Translations under genes and position numbers: made by a program
Notes under the pieces: model-generated
The model's database searches: none
Seen by the model: the letters and a program-made list of their open reading frames with translations, nothing else
What the model was told of the DNA's origin: nothing
In this document: one piece after another, positions 20,866-31,541 of the stretch
Position numbering within the stretch: position 1 is the stretch's first letter
Layout of the letters: each line of letters begins with the position of its first letter
Source of the DNA: Cladocopium goreaui
Taxonomy: Eukaryota > Sar > Dinophyceae > Suessiales > Symbiodiniaceae
DNA length: 64,000 bases
NCBI GenBank assembly: GCA_947184155.2
Contig: CAMXCT020001429.1
Location: forward strand, 89,134 to 153,133
Reading direction: 5' to 3'

Positions 20866-23560
20866 ATGAATCGCTTGACGCACTTGAAACAATTGTGTCT
20901 CCTTGCCACAGCCTGGTCCTGGAGTTTCTCCTGGAGCGGTGCCTTTTCAGGGCGAACTGGGCCCAGTCCTCCACGGCATTTCGCTGAGCAAGCTGCACGC
21001 CATCGGAGACGACATATTCATGTTGCAGTATCAGCGAGTTCAACAGGCACGATGCAGAGCCGAAAATACGAAGTAGGTGACAAAGTACTCACTTACTATG
21101 AGGAGGACTGCATGTGGTATCCGGGTCAGATACTATCAATCAACCGAAATGGCTCTTACTTGGTAAAATGGGATGTGCCAGAAGACGGTATTGAGGAGGT
21201 TCAGGTAACGTCGGAGCACATGCGGTGTGCACTAATTCCAGTTCGAGAGCTTGAGATCGGGCAGAAATTTTCGGGGGTTGTCTTTGAAATCAATAGCTTT
21301 GGTGCTTTTGTAGACATCGGTGCTGAAGAGCATGGGCTGCTGCCAATTGGAAGGATGGCGACAAGCTGGTTTAATAGCACGGAAGAAGTCCTCGAAGAGG
21401 GCGATAGTGTAGATGTTTGGATCAGTAGAAAGAAGGATGGGCATTTCAGCCTAACAATGGTCAAAGACTTGATCGAAACAGACCTGAGCCCTTTCACCGA
21501 TTTGAAGCCTGATCAATGGGTGACTGGAGTTGTCAAGAGCATCGCTTCTTTCAAGGGAGCCTTCGTAACGGTGTCTATAGATGGCATTTCTGCAGATGGC
21601 TTCTTGCACGTCTCTGAGTTGAGCACTTCTTTTGTCTCCTCAGTGGATCAGATCTTGTCCAAAGGACAGGAAGTGAGAGTCAGAGTGCTTTCAGTAGATG
21701 TCGAAGCTGGCCGAATGATTTTATCCATGAAGCCCCATACCATCAAATCAATGAACAGGCAAGCCGAACCTGATAGGAAGCATGTTATGCATGGCGGAGC
21801 TCAGTCAAGACTAGCTGCTTTGGCAAAGATTACATCTGACCAATGGCTGCAGGGCAAAGTGGTCCGGGTGATAGACATTGGGGCATTTGTAGCTGTGAAT
21901 CCAGGGACTGCGCCGGCATTTTCAGAGATGGGCGCAGTCGATGGCCTCCTGCACGAATCCCAGATGACTGGCAGGGCCACCCGGCAACAAGTTGCCTTTG
22001 CTACCAGTACTAGTATCAAGGATCCTGGCACTAGCACGGAACCTCAAAGAACTAACATAAGATAGTATACAACTATATGCAACTGCATAACTTCCATTGA
22101 CTTCTATATGCATCTATATGCTCTTTGCTGCTGTGTCAAAGGCAAATCAGATGAAGTCAAACTTACATTTGTAGCCTACTTATAGCATCTTATAGCTAAT
22201 GAATGCCAATGATGTAGGCAGTCTCGTCCTGAAAAACATGGGGATGATGTGCTTTCAGCACAATTGATGTTTTATATATGTTTTTTTTACATGTTTTTAC
22301 CATTCTGCACCCTTACCCACACCGGGTGACATGCAAACACTCGATGACATGGGTGAATAACATAATGTATTACGTATAATATAATATCATATCATATCAT
22401 ATAACATAGTACTGTACGGTATAGCATATTAATATAACATTTTGCAGAGTACACCGTTTCAGTGTTACCATGTTTGGTCTCTAAAACTTGCCGATACAAA
22501 TCGATGCAAATGGTGTTTAGCCATGTTTATTCATGCTTTACCCCTGGCTTTATTATGCTTTGCTCTTCCGTGGTTTGACAATTTGAGGTGAGAGAGGGAG
22601 ACATGATCAACGTTCGCATAGAAGCCCTGGACGTAGAGAAGGAAAAGTTGAAGCTGTCGACAAAATATAGCAGTGTCGCAGCCATTGGAAGCGACTGGTA
22701 CAACGGTGTGGTATCAACGATAAACACGGGTGGACTTGTCGTAGCATTGGTCTTGAAGAATGGTGACTATGAAACTGGATTCCTCCCAATATCGCAGATG
22801 CCAAGCGATCTCAAGCCACAGTCCCTGTTGATTGGGCAAGAGGTGAAGGTGAGGCTGCTGTCCTTCCGAACCGGGAAGATCACCTTATCCATGCTGGATG
22901 GTTCAATGAAGTCATCTCGACCTAGCTTCCCAGCATCAGACTTGTCCACATTTGAGAACATTCCACCGACGAAATGGATGCTTGGATTCGTTGCACACCG
23001 TGCTAAAACTGGCCTCTTCATTGCTCTCGAACTCGACGGCATTCGAGCAGATGCCCTGCTTCGATATGGAAACATGGCTCGGATGGCTCGGGGTCTCAGC
23101 GGGGTCTCAGCGGGGTCTCAGCGGGGTCTCATTTGCTTTTCTAATTTTTAATATTTTTTAGCCATGCAACATTGCACATGGGACGGCAGCCAACAAGGCC
23201 CGCACAAGGAGGGCAGAACTTTCGCAGGACTAGGGTACCCCCTGGTACTCCCCAGAACCTTTCCGAGCGCATCGCACAAGTGTATCTCTTCCGGCCATGC
23301 TGTAGGGTCTCAGGGTGACGTATGAAATCAATTTGCCCGACATCACGTACGCATGCACACACGCAAACACACACACACATATCCACACACATGCACACGT
23401 AGATATACGCATGCTGTGCTTAAAATATCTCAAAGCACGCGAAGAGTCTAATTACATTATTGCTTTTGCTTCTTGAACTTAGGTGCAAGAGGTGGAGGTG
23501 GGGCAACCAGTGCGTGTCAGGATCATTAACCTGGACACCAGCCAGGGCAAAATGGAAGTG
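20866..23560 (+). CDS. Tudor and multi-S1 domain protein, probably plastid-targeted
   Basis: Exon 20866-21990 starts with MNRLTHLKQLCLLATAWSW, a hydrophobic signal-peptide core, then GAF followed by an Arg/Ser/Pro-rich stretch, as in dinoflagellate bipartite plastid leaders. A Tudor/agenet-like domain follows (VGDKVLTYYEEDCMWYPGQI), then S1 RNA-binding repeats (GQKFSGVVFEINSFGAFVDI; WVTGVVKSIASFKGAFVTV; WLQGKVVRVIDIGAFVAV). Intron 21991-22587 is GT-AG and splits the third S1 domain. Exon 22588 to about 23075 completes it (VREGDMINVRIEALDVEKEK) and adds more S1 modules. Exon 23483 to about 23600 holds VGQPVRVRIINLDTSQGKME. The gene may continue. A role in plastid translation or RNA handling is an inference. 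ATG 20866 was chosen because the leader begins there. Confidence 0.75.
23090..23132. repeat. four tandem copies of ggggtctcagc at an exon border
   Basis: Units start at 23090, 23101, 23112 and 23123; the last is truncated. They lie at the 3' border of the second S1 exon. The donor was not fixed: an atg|gct GC donor just before the array gives phase 0, as the next exon (23483) needs. Confidence 0.85.
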
Positions 23561-24734
23561 TCAATGTTGCCCGACAGAAATCGGCAAACCACCAGACGAA
23601 AAAGTGGCTTGCACCCAGGGCTGGGATTATCTTCTGGCGAGCTGGTTGAATTTGGTTCAAGGATGTTGCAGATACATCAGATGCAATATAATATATAATA
23701 TATTTATTTTTCCTTGATGTTTTGAAGACGATTCGTACAACTCAAGGAGATCCGTTGGATGTGCTAGATCGTGCTAGACTGTTCGACACAACCCCAGGTA
23801 CTGGAGATTCTACTATGGAGGCATCTTGCGCCTCTCTTGGGAGGCCAGACCACCCTTGTTTGGCTGTTATTTAAGCACCCAGAGGTGCCAAGCAAATACG
23901 AAATGGATCTAAATGGATCTAAATGGCGCATCCAGAACCGGTGCGGCTGGTAGAGTCATGTCATGACATGGTCTGAGCGTATGGATTACTGTAGGACTCA
24001 TGCTGCCGGCAAATGGCGAAATCATCACTCATTCGGGGAGGGAATCCAGAGTTCAGGACGCAGCCTTGCTCTCCAGGTTGCAAGGGCATACTACCATCGC
24101 TTTTGCAATGTTGGAGACCAGAGTGGACAGGGCCAGAAAAGCACAATGCTGGCAACTCTTAAAGATACGACTTATATAAACCTTTCCAAATCTTTCCAAA
24201 CCTCTTGCCTCGTCAGAGCTTTTCAGATCTCAGATCTTTTCAGTCTTCGCCTAGACTTGGGAACTGTCCATTGAGGTCGGTGGCTGGGACCGTGTGGCCT
24301 TCATGCTTTACGACTTTGATTCAATGCTCAGAACCTCAGGTCTCAGAGTCTCAGAATTTCTCAGATTGCTTGTCCCAGTTGTCCCATTTCGCGTTTAGTT
24401 TCCGAGCCTACCAGGCCTCTCCAGTGGAGCATGTACTGCACTGGATCATACTGGATCCGTACTTTGTTTCTTCAAATCAGTTTTTTTTTTTAAAATGCCT
24501 TCTTTCGGTCCAGTTTTTGACTTGCGGCAATTTTTTGGGAGATTAACGTGCGCTCTTTGTTTCCAAGGTCTGACAACGATTTCATGGGTAAAGTGGCTCT
24601 GAGCTCAGGGCAAAGATATCATGGGGGTATTTCACGGTATTTCAATGGAAATCACTTGGCCACTTGTAAAAAGAGCTCGTTGAGTGTGGTGTGAAACTTG
24701 TGACAGGAGCAAAGCAGTGTGACGGTGAGCTCAG

Positions 24735-25222
24735 GATGTGACCGTGGAGCGGACCAAAGAGACCACGGTTCAGTTGGAGTTGAATCAGAGGTTCTTTACT
24801 GCCACCCAGTCTATAGCACCATCATGCATCATCTCACTTCTTCAATGCGTTCCCATCTGCTTCACGATCGACAGCTGCAAATTCAAAGATTTAGCGCTGC
24901 TGATAAGAAGTAATTATAAATTATAATTGATATTCTTCTTATTATTCTTCTTCTTATTATTATTATATGCAATGTTCCATTGTCCCAGTTCTTTTTTCTT
25001 TCCTTTTCTCATCTTTTCTCTACATACTCTCTCAGGGTCTCTCTCTCTCTCTCACATTTTTTGATCTATTTTGTTTGTTTGGCAGCACTTGATCGTTGCA
25101 ATAGGCTCTTCCGGTTGGCTTCCGGGGTTGCAAGAACCGAGTGGAGATGTTGGAAGCGCGTAGCGAAGCTGTTGGTGCCCCCAGATCGAGATGGCGATCG
25201 CTTCATATGCATAACTTGATAT

Positions 25223-25254
<32 letters not shown>

Positions 25255-27833
25255 GGGGGAGAGGGAGAGGGGGAGGGGGAGGGAGAGAGAGAGAAGGAGA
25301 GGGAGAGAGAAGGAGAGGGAGAGGGAGACAGAGGGAATCGAACCCAACAGACGCAATTCTTTCCATTTAACAATTTAACGTGTAGAAGAGCACGGTGTAG
25401 TTGCTCCTTTGCTGAGGACTTACTCAATAGAGCCCCGAACTTGGAGTACGAAGCTGTCTAGAAGGGGGGGCGGTCTCAGATCGTTGACGACGCATGATGG
25501 CGTATTCGAGGTGGGAGGAGTATCCAAAAGAATCCCGACTGGTTGGTGCTTGGCGCGTCCGGCCCCAAGACGGCCAGATACGAGAGGGCGCCAATGTTCA
25601 CAAGCCAACGATTGGTCACGGCGTTTCCGAATCCCATTTCTTCATATTTCTTCCAAATCTTCCTCTGTCTGACTTGCAGCTGTTAGAGATCTAGGGGCTT
25701 CCAGAAACAGAATGATGGCGTTGCAAGTGTCTTTGCATCCTCTTTATCAGTCTTCAATGACTTGAATCCAATGAGCCAGGCAAGCCAATGAAACATATGA
25801 AAAAGAACCACTCACATGTGCACTGGCAAATGCAGCAATAGGAAGGATTTGAGATGTGAGAAAGGGCAGCAAGTAGCCAAATGCTGTGACACGGACCGAT
25901 TTCATCCAGTTTCAATGTCAGTGGAGCATGGCACTGAAGCAACGAAGATGGGTTCCCTTGCTCCTGTCCCAGAGGTGCCTAGTATTGCTCAGTTGTGGCC
26001 CGTGTTGAAGGGATTGCAGTGCAGCAGCAGCTGATTTGAAGCAGCTCCACCATTATTTTGGATTCCTAAACATGCAATGAAGAAGTGAGAATGCTAGGAG
26101 CTAGCGAATCACTGTCCAGTCAAATTGAAGCCTAGCCGCCGTGGCCACAGTCCAGGCAGTCCAACGGCTTCTCTCTGAACTTCACTTGGAATGCTTTGAA
26201 ATGGCCTTTCAGCAGCGGGAACTCCGCTCAATCAAGGTGGAGCGGCTGGCGCAGCGTAGTGCTACCTATGGGGATTCCAAGCCCAACGGCCCCAACCGTT
26301 GACGCTGAGACGGTAATGCCCGGTAATGAGAATAGTAATTATGTAATTGCAGAATATCGGGGTCACCGGAAGATGTTGGCATATGTTGGCATGGTCCCAA
26401 TTGATGCAAGTTGCATCAGGATTTGGCGTTGATACGCTTCGAAGAACTGCTTGAGTTGGGCCTTTCCATGGTCCAAAGCTCAGAAGGTTTTTCCCTCGGA
26501 ATTTGTTAAGTCTGTGCTATCATATGATATGATATGCTTTCATGTTTACATCTGTTTACTTGTGGTCAGGTCCAATGCCATCTCTTCTTGGCCAAGATTT
26601 CCGAGATCCTCCCACCTGAGAATGGTACTTTGAGGTGAGTTCAAATGTCTCTCTTTTCTGAAATTAAGCGTTCCCAGCAATTAGACCAGATATAACAGAC
26701 ATTTAGCATCACTCATCACTAGGGTTTCCCATGATACCCGACAAATCTCTTCAGATTTAAACCAAGAATCATCCAACATCCTCCAACACACTCAGTCGCC
26801 CCGGAATATGTGAAACCTTGACGCATTGTTTGACTTTGTTTGCGCAGGGTCCAGGAAATCAAGGGCACAGTGGAGGAGGAAATCCTGAGGGCCTTTATGC
26901 AAGAAGGCTCTGCATTTGCGATCGAATCATGCCTCATAGATCACTCCGAATTGGATAGGTATGATAGGCGCCTACTACCAGTATCATTGGGAATTTATTT
27001 TGTATGCCTTTTTTGGGGGCTCTTCATGGCTCTTCACTGCCTTTTGCAGTTGGCATAGCAGAGTGGAATGCCCATCCGCATGTAAGTCCACATAATCCAA
27101 GGCAGTGTTGATGCCTTCAGCTTTGCGGCACGATCTGTGAGGCACATCTTTGGAGCCATCTAGAGATGATCACGGTGAGAGTGGAGACTTTAGGCTGCCG
27201 CAATGCAATCGGATGCAGTCGGACAATATGCAAACATATGCAAACCAGCTAGCCTTGAAAATGTGCACGCATCACCAGATTAATTAGAGTTCTGACATGG
27301 CGACTTCAAAAAGCATAACATCCTTGAACAGGCCGGAGACCATGCCCCCTCCGCCATCCACACCTCTGTCTGAAGTGTGCCGGAAACGAGCGCATTCCAG
27401 CCACTACTCGACAGGACTGGAACGGAGCTTGCAGATACGAGGGTGTGTGAAGACGAGTGCATAGCTAGATATATAGTTTGTTGGGTCTCCACAGCTGACC
27501 CATGGAATGCTTTTGGCATCATACACCAGCTATGGTGAGGATTCTTTTTTTCGATTTATAATTTATAATGTTTTATGTAGTTTTGTTATTTTTGAGATCT
27601 TCATGATCTTCCATATTAACTGATGGAGATGCACTTTTTCTCTATGTCTTTTCGATTTTAATACTCTTCGAGATGACATCGACACACAGCCTTGTAGAGA
27701 AACAGAGACTGAATTAAGTGGCTGTGGATGTGGCTATGTTTTCTAGTCATAGTCGTCAGTCGCCTCTGTTCTCAATCTTTCAGCTGAAGCTGGGTTCCGT
27801 GGCCATTGTCTCAGGAGCTGCACGTGGGTCTGA
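24735..27833 (+). CDS. multi-exon gene, unrecognised product
   Basis: Exons: 24735-24790 (DVTVERTKETTVQLELNQ), 25780-25841 (QANETYEKEPLTCALANAAI), 25910-26011 (SVEHGTEATKMGSLAPV), 26213 to about 26246 (QRELRSIKVERL), 26420-26470 (LALIRFEELLELGLSM), 26570-26634 (VQCHLFLAKISEILPPENG), 26848-26958 (VQEIKGTVEEEILRAFMQEG), 27050-27081 (SWHSRVECPSA), 27332-27442 (Cys-rich, ending QDWNGACRYE), and 27784 to TGA 27831-27833. From 26420 onward each joint matches in phase. Donors include GT, GA (25842) and probably GC (after 26246). The joint between 26011 and 26213 is unresolved. The protein looks helical and then Cys/His-rich. It may continue the S1-domain gene upstream. Confidence 0.5.
25222..25333 (+). 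repeat. polypurine tract with G-run cluster
   Basis: About 110 bp of almost pure A/G on the + strand. At 25255-25283 five runs of at least three G are separated by one to three bases, which fits a G-quadruplex pattern. It lies in an intron of the surrounding gene. Confidence 0.85.
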
Positions 27834-27999
27834 AAGGCCAACCAGCTCAGTGTCAGCCACCGACTCTTCCTCATCGCTACATTTGGAGGCCGCAAAGTGT
27901 TCGAAGATGTTTGAAGGTTTTTGAAGGTTTAACACATTTTAACACTGTTGAACATGCTGAAATCAAGGACAGATTTGAAACACCTTCGCCGAAGACTCT

Positions 28000-28769
28000 A
28001 AAATAAAGAATGCTTGAGAGATTGTAAGCAGTAAGCATCTCATGATTCTCATGCACTTTTGCACGTGGTCATCGTGGCAAGTTTTGATCAAGTTCAGATG
28101 GAGCATACGCAATGTTAGCACTTTGGCAGACATCTGTGGAATCTTACACTGTCACTATTGATGTGCTGCACTGTTCTGCTAAGGTACTAAGATTCTGGAT
28201 AATTATGCAGATGGAAATGCACTATAGACATCTATAGACTATATACATTGACACAAGCTTGCACACACACACAGATGACTCATGATGTGCACTACAGAAA
28301 TTCGTCCAAGCTATTTGGGGAGGGTTTTAAAGCTGGCACGGTTTAACCGGATGTTCATAGTGAAATCAGGGTCCAATTTTGCAACGCACAGCTGTTAAAG
28401 GTTTTGGATCTTAAAGTCTCTATATAACAAGCGAAAATTTGATGCGCGGTCTTTCCTGGAATATACTAATATACTGTACTATCTACCCTTTGTACGGGCT
28501 CTCATTTGGAGGGGTGTTTTTGTTATTTGTGTTTTTCTTTCTTGTGGCGTTTGTGGCTTTTCGGACTCTTGGAATTTGGTCTTGTGTGGCTTTTTGCTCC
28601 TTGACTTATGTTTCTTTTGTCTTCTCTGTTTCTTGGCTTGTGGCTTTTGTTGCTCTTGGCAATTCTTCAACTATTGTAAAGACAAAGAGCAAGACATCAA
28701 TTAGAACGAAAAAAGGGGCAATAATTAGCAAAATAAGAGAGCGATCCAATGATAGACTTTATAGGAACA
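28000..28769. other. no gene seen
   Basis: A T-rich open frame (28439-29029) encodes Phe/Val-rich sequence and then runs into a dispersed repeat. It is probably not coding. A (CA)n run lies near 28262. Confidence 0.4.
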
Positions 28770-29012
28770 CCTCGTTAACATCCAATGAAACTATCCGCGC
28801 CCAACACAGTTTTGCCTCAACCTATATTCTACATGTTCACAAGGTGCATGTTGTTAATTTTTATACACACTGCATACCAAATTCAACCCAGAACATTACA
28901 TATGAGGATGGGTATCATCGTTGTGCTATCGGCGGGAGGCGGCGCGCCCTCCCCACCAATCCCCTTCCGTTTTTTATTCAAATCCAAACTTGCACACTTT
29001 TAAGTACACTAC
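28770..29012. repeat. dispersed ~240 bp repeat, copy 1
   Basis: Runs from catccaatgaaactat to caaatccaaacttgcacac. It is shared, with perhaps 10-20 percent divergence, with copies at 29290-29480, 50330-50580 and 50737-50985. All are in + orientation. Internal landmarks are ttcaccaggtgcatgttgt and the conserved end tattcaaatccaaacttgca. Confidence 0.85.
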
Positions 29013-29028
29013 TCTACATGCGTGTATA

Positions 29029-29289
29029 GATAGATATATAGATGGATGGATGGATGGATGGATGGATGGATGGATATATACATACGTGGACGTGTGATAT
29101 ATACATATGTAAATAACATGTATCCGCATATTCAAAACTTTTTGTTTGCACAGCATTGTATCCCCAAATTGTATCCCTAAACACAACCACTCCACCCCTA
29201 AACAAACGTTGAATAAACCCTAAACCACCCCCAGATAAACCCTAAACCAACCTTACATAAAAAGCCATACCAACCCCAAATAAATCCTC
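29029..29289. repeat. (GATG)n run and telomere-like CCCTAAA-containing spacer
   Basis: A gatg microsatellite (29040-29072) is followed by 29180-29289, where ataaaccctaaacca-like units recur. CCCTAAA is the complement of the TTTAGGG telomere unit of plants and dinoflagellates; here it is interspersed, not a pure array. A similar spacer lies at 50620-50735. Confidence 0.6.
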
Positions 29290-29480
29290 ATCCCTCAACT
29301 ATCTGCGCCCAACATGGTTGTGCCTCAACCTTCAGCCTGCATGTTCACCAGGTGCATGTTGTGCATAATGTACACACTGAGTACAATATTCAACCTACAG
29401 CATTACATATGAGCCCTCCCCAAATCGCCCCCTTCTGCTTCGTTTTTTATTCAAATCCAAACTTGCACACTTGTAGCTAG
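29290..29480. repeat. dispersed ~240 bp repeat, copy 2 (deleted)
   Basis: Same family as copy 1, closer to the copy at 50737-50985 (shared phrase cctcaaccttcagcctgca). It lacks an internal stretch after ttacatatgag. Confidence 0.85.
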
Positions 29481-29504
29481 ACTACACTACATATATATGT
29501 AGGT

Positions 29505-30382
29505 TCCAAACCGCTGAAGGCATGAAATTCAACCAAACACATTGCAACAATATTGAAAACCGGAGCAAAATCGATAAACAATGGAAACATCAATAAAAAC
29601 CTTGGAACATCGACGAAAACCCAACACAAAAACCATGAACACCCTTTAAACATAAATGAAAACCATGGAGATCCATTGAAAACCAGGGAGAAATCGATGA
29701 AAACCATGGACAATTGATGAACACCATTGACAAATCGGTGAAAACAATTGAACACATCAATAAAAACCATGGACAATCATGAAAACCACCAAACAATGAT
29801 GAACATGAAACTCATGTAAAAATCAATGAACACCATGAAATAACACACATCCATAAGCACCATGGAAACGTTGATGAAAAACCGTTGAAAAATTGATGAA
29901 CATTGTAGAAAAACCAATGATAACGTCAGAGAAAGTGACGACAACCATTGAACATGAATGAAAGTCCTGGAGAAAATCAATGAACAAAGCATTGAAAACT
30001 GAATGACAAACAATGAAAACTATGGAACAACCGATGCACACCATGAAAAATCGATGAACATCAATGAAAACCATGGAAACATCCATGAGGACCATGGAAA
30101 CCACAGAACAAAATTGAACACCAGCAAAAAATCGATGAACACCTTTCAGACATTGATGAAAACAATGGACAAATCAATGAAAATTGATGAACACCATGGA
30201 AACATTGATGAAAACCATGGCAAACATTGATGAACACCATGGAAAACATTGATGAAAACCATGAAGAAAGTGATGAACACCGTGGAGAAATCACTGAAAA
30301 CCATGGAAAATTAAATGAAAACCATGGAAACAAAGATAAAACAAATGAACAAATCAATGAAAACTAACACACAATCGATGTA
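29505..30382. repeat. ATGAAAACCATGG-type minisatellite, left part
   Basis: Degenerate head-to-tail units of about 20-24 bp built on gatgaaaaccatggaaa. The same type continues at 48574-48935, beyond the retrotransposon insertion, and a second block lies at 51080-51650. On the - strand it translates to repetitive MVFIDFS-like sequence, which is an artefact of the repeat. Confidence 0.9.
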
Positions 30383-30498
30383 TGTATGCATCGTGTTTGG
30401 CAGGCACTGGGTGTGCATTATCATTAGGGTGAGTGTGTAAGTTGATGAATCCATTTTGGCTCAAGTCTGAGCCAAACTGGCTTCATCATTCTTCTTTT
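30378..30498 (+). repeat. outer element A1 repeat
   Basis: 121 bp, repeated at 48102-48222. It contains a 9-bp stem with an AGTC loop (30455-30476) extended by an outer stem gatgaa/ttcatc (30444-30487). Confidence 0.9.
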
Positions 30499-30519
30499 GT
30501 TGGGGTACCCACACCACTA

Positions 30520-30577
30520 CTAGGGAGTCACCCTAGAGTAAGTGGTTATTCGTTCCTCTACTAGGGAGTTACCCTAG
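30520..30577 (+). promoter_or_regulatory. pair of hairpins with AGTCA/AGTTA loops
   Basis: ctagggagtcaccctag at 30520-30536 and ctagggagttaccctag at 30561-30577: six-base stems with five-base loops, 20-75 bp upstream of the first open frame of the outer element. Similar hairpins recur in other untranslated parts of both elements. Function unknown. Confidence 0.7.
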
Positions 30578-30595
30578 AGTACAGAGGTTACGGAG

Positions 30596-31441
30596 GTGGG
30601 AGATACCCCCCTGATGCCCAGGGCCGCCGTTGTCGTTCGGCCGGGTTGGAATGAGGCTGCCCACACCGACGCTGAGATCCTTCACGCGGCGGCCTACTAC
30701 GAGTTCAAGACCCACGTGGAAGGCCTGCTTCAGCGGGGCCTGGTTTCTCAAGCCACCAGGTTATGGTCCTCAGTTTGTCAGATCGACCATTTCCCCCCTC
30801 ATCCCATTGGTTTGGGGGTGGAGGGACTTCCCCCTTTCAGACGGTCACCCTGCATGGAGGAGAACTGTAGGAGGTGTACCGAATTTTTGGGAGGATTCAA
30901 GTTCCCATGGATTGGTACTTGGAACAGCTCAGCTGTCTTGGCTCTGCCCGGGAGTGACCCGCGGCTGGCGTGGCAGTCCTACTATGATCGCCTGGGCGAG
31001 GCGAAGCTGGACTTGCTGCTCATTGAGCCGCTGCGGACCCATTGGACAGCTAGGGATTTTGCGCCGGACAACATCTTCGGCTTGGTGGCCTTCATCGAGC
31101 ACAATGCCGAGAGTATGGTCGACCTTGCCGAGCTGTGGGATGTCTGGAGGAAGTGGCAGTCCCCGCGCCGAGGATGGAGGGACCCATCAATGGTGCCTAT
31201 CCCAGCTGACCTGGTTGCGTGGAGGGCACCACGGGCCAGAGCAGTGCGGTCGCTCTGGGGGTGGCTCGGTGCCATGGAGGCTGGGGAGGAACCCTTGCCG
31301 CCATGTCGGGCCTGTGGCATTCCGACCCCAGAACTTTGTGAGCACTGTTTCTCTTCAGTGTGCAGTACCTGTCCACCCTCCCAGTGTCCAGGCTGTCACC
31401 CCAACTTGCATAGAGACCCATCTGCAGCAGCTGCGGCCTAG
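30596..31441 (+). CDS. zinc-binding protein of the outer DIRS-like element
   Basis: The product is 281 residues. Its composition is clearly protein-like, unlike the overlapping frame that is also open from 30630. Near the C-terminus, four CxxC/H pairs (CRACG, CEHC, CSTC, CPGCH) form a compact double zinc-binding module of B-box or MYND-like spacing. The middle part, rich in Trp, Leu and Asp, is unrecognised. ATG 30596 is the first in the frame and follows the two hairpins. TAG 31439-31441 is followed at once by TGA in the same frame. The recombinase frame begins about 100 bp downstream, suggesting coupled or alternative initiation. A role in nucleic-acid binding is inferred. Confidence 0.6.
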   Translation: MGDTPLMPRAAVVVRPGWNEAAHTDAEILHAAAYYEFKTHVEGLLQRGLVSQATRLWSSVCQIDHFPPHPIGLGVEGLPPFRRSPCMEENCRRCTEFLGGFKFPWIGTWNSSAVLALPGSDPRLAWQSYYDRLGEAKLDLLLIEPLRTHWTARDFAPDNIFGLVAFIEHNAESMVDLAELWDVWRKWQSPRRGWRDPSMVPIPADLVAWRAPRARAVRSLWGWLGAMEAGEEPLPPCRACGIPTPELCEHCFSSVCSTCPPSQCPGCHPNLHRDPSAAAAA

Positions 31442-31541
31442 TGATGCATGTTTCGTACCTGGTGATACTGAGGTGAATTCTGCAGTTTCAGGCCCAGCAC
31501 GAACGCTCCAAACGTTGGCAGCGGTGGTGTCGGGGGTTGCC

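Noticed and set aside
29180-29289. Internal telomere array
   Set aside because: CCCTAAA occurs only as scattered units in a spacer, not as an uninterrupted array.
29477-30357. - strand frames rich in MVFIDFS
   Set aside because: Translation of the ATGAAAACCATGG minisatellite.
30630-31541. Upstream extension of the recombinase protein
   Set aside because: Arg/Trp/Pro-rich shadow of the zinc-binding frame; the recombinase start was placed at ATG 31542.
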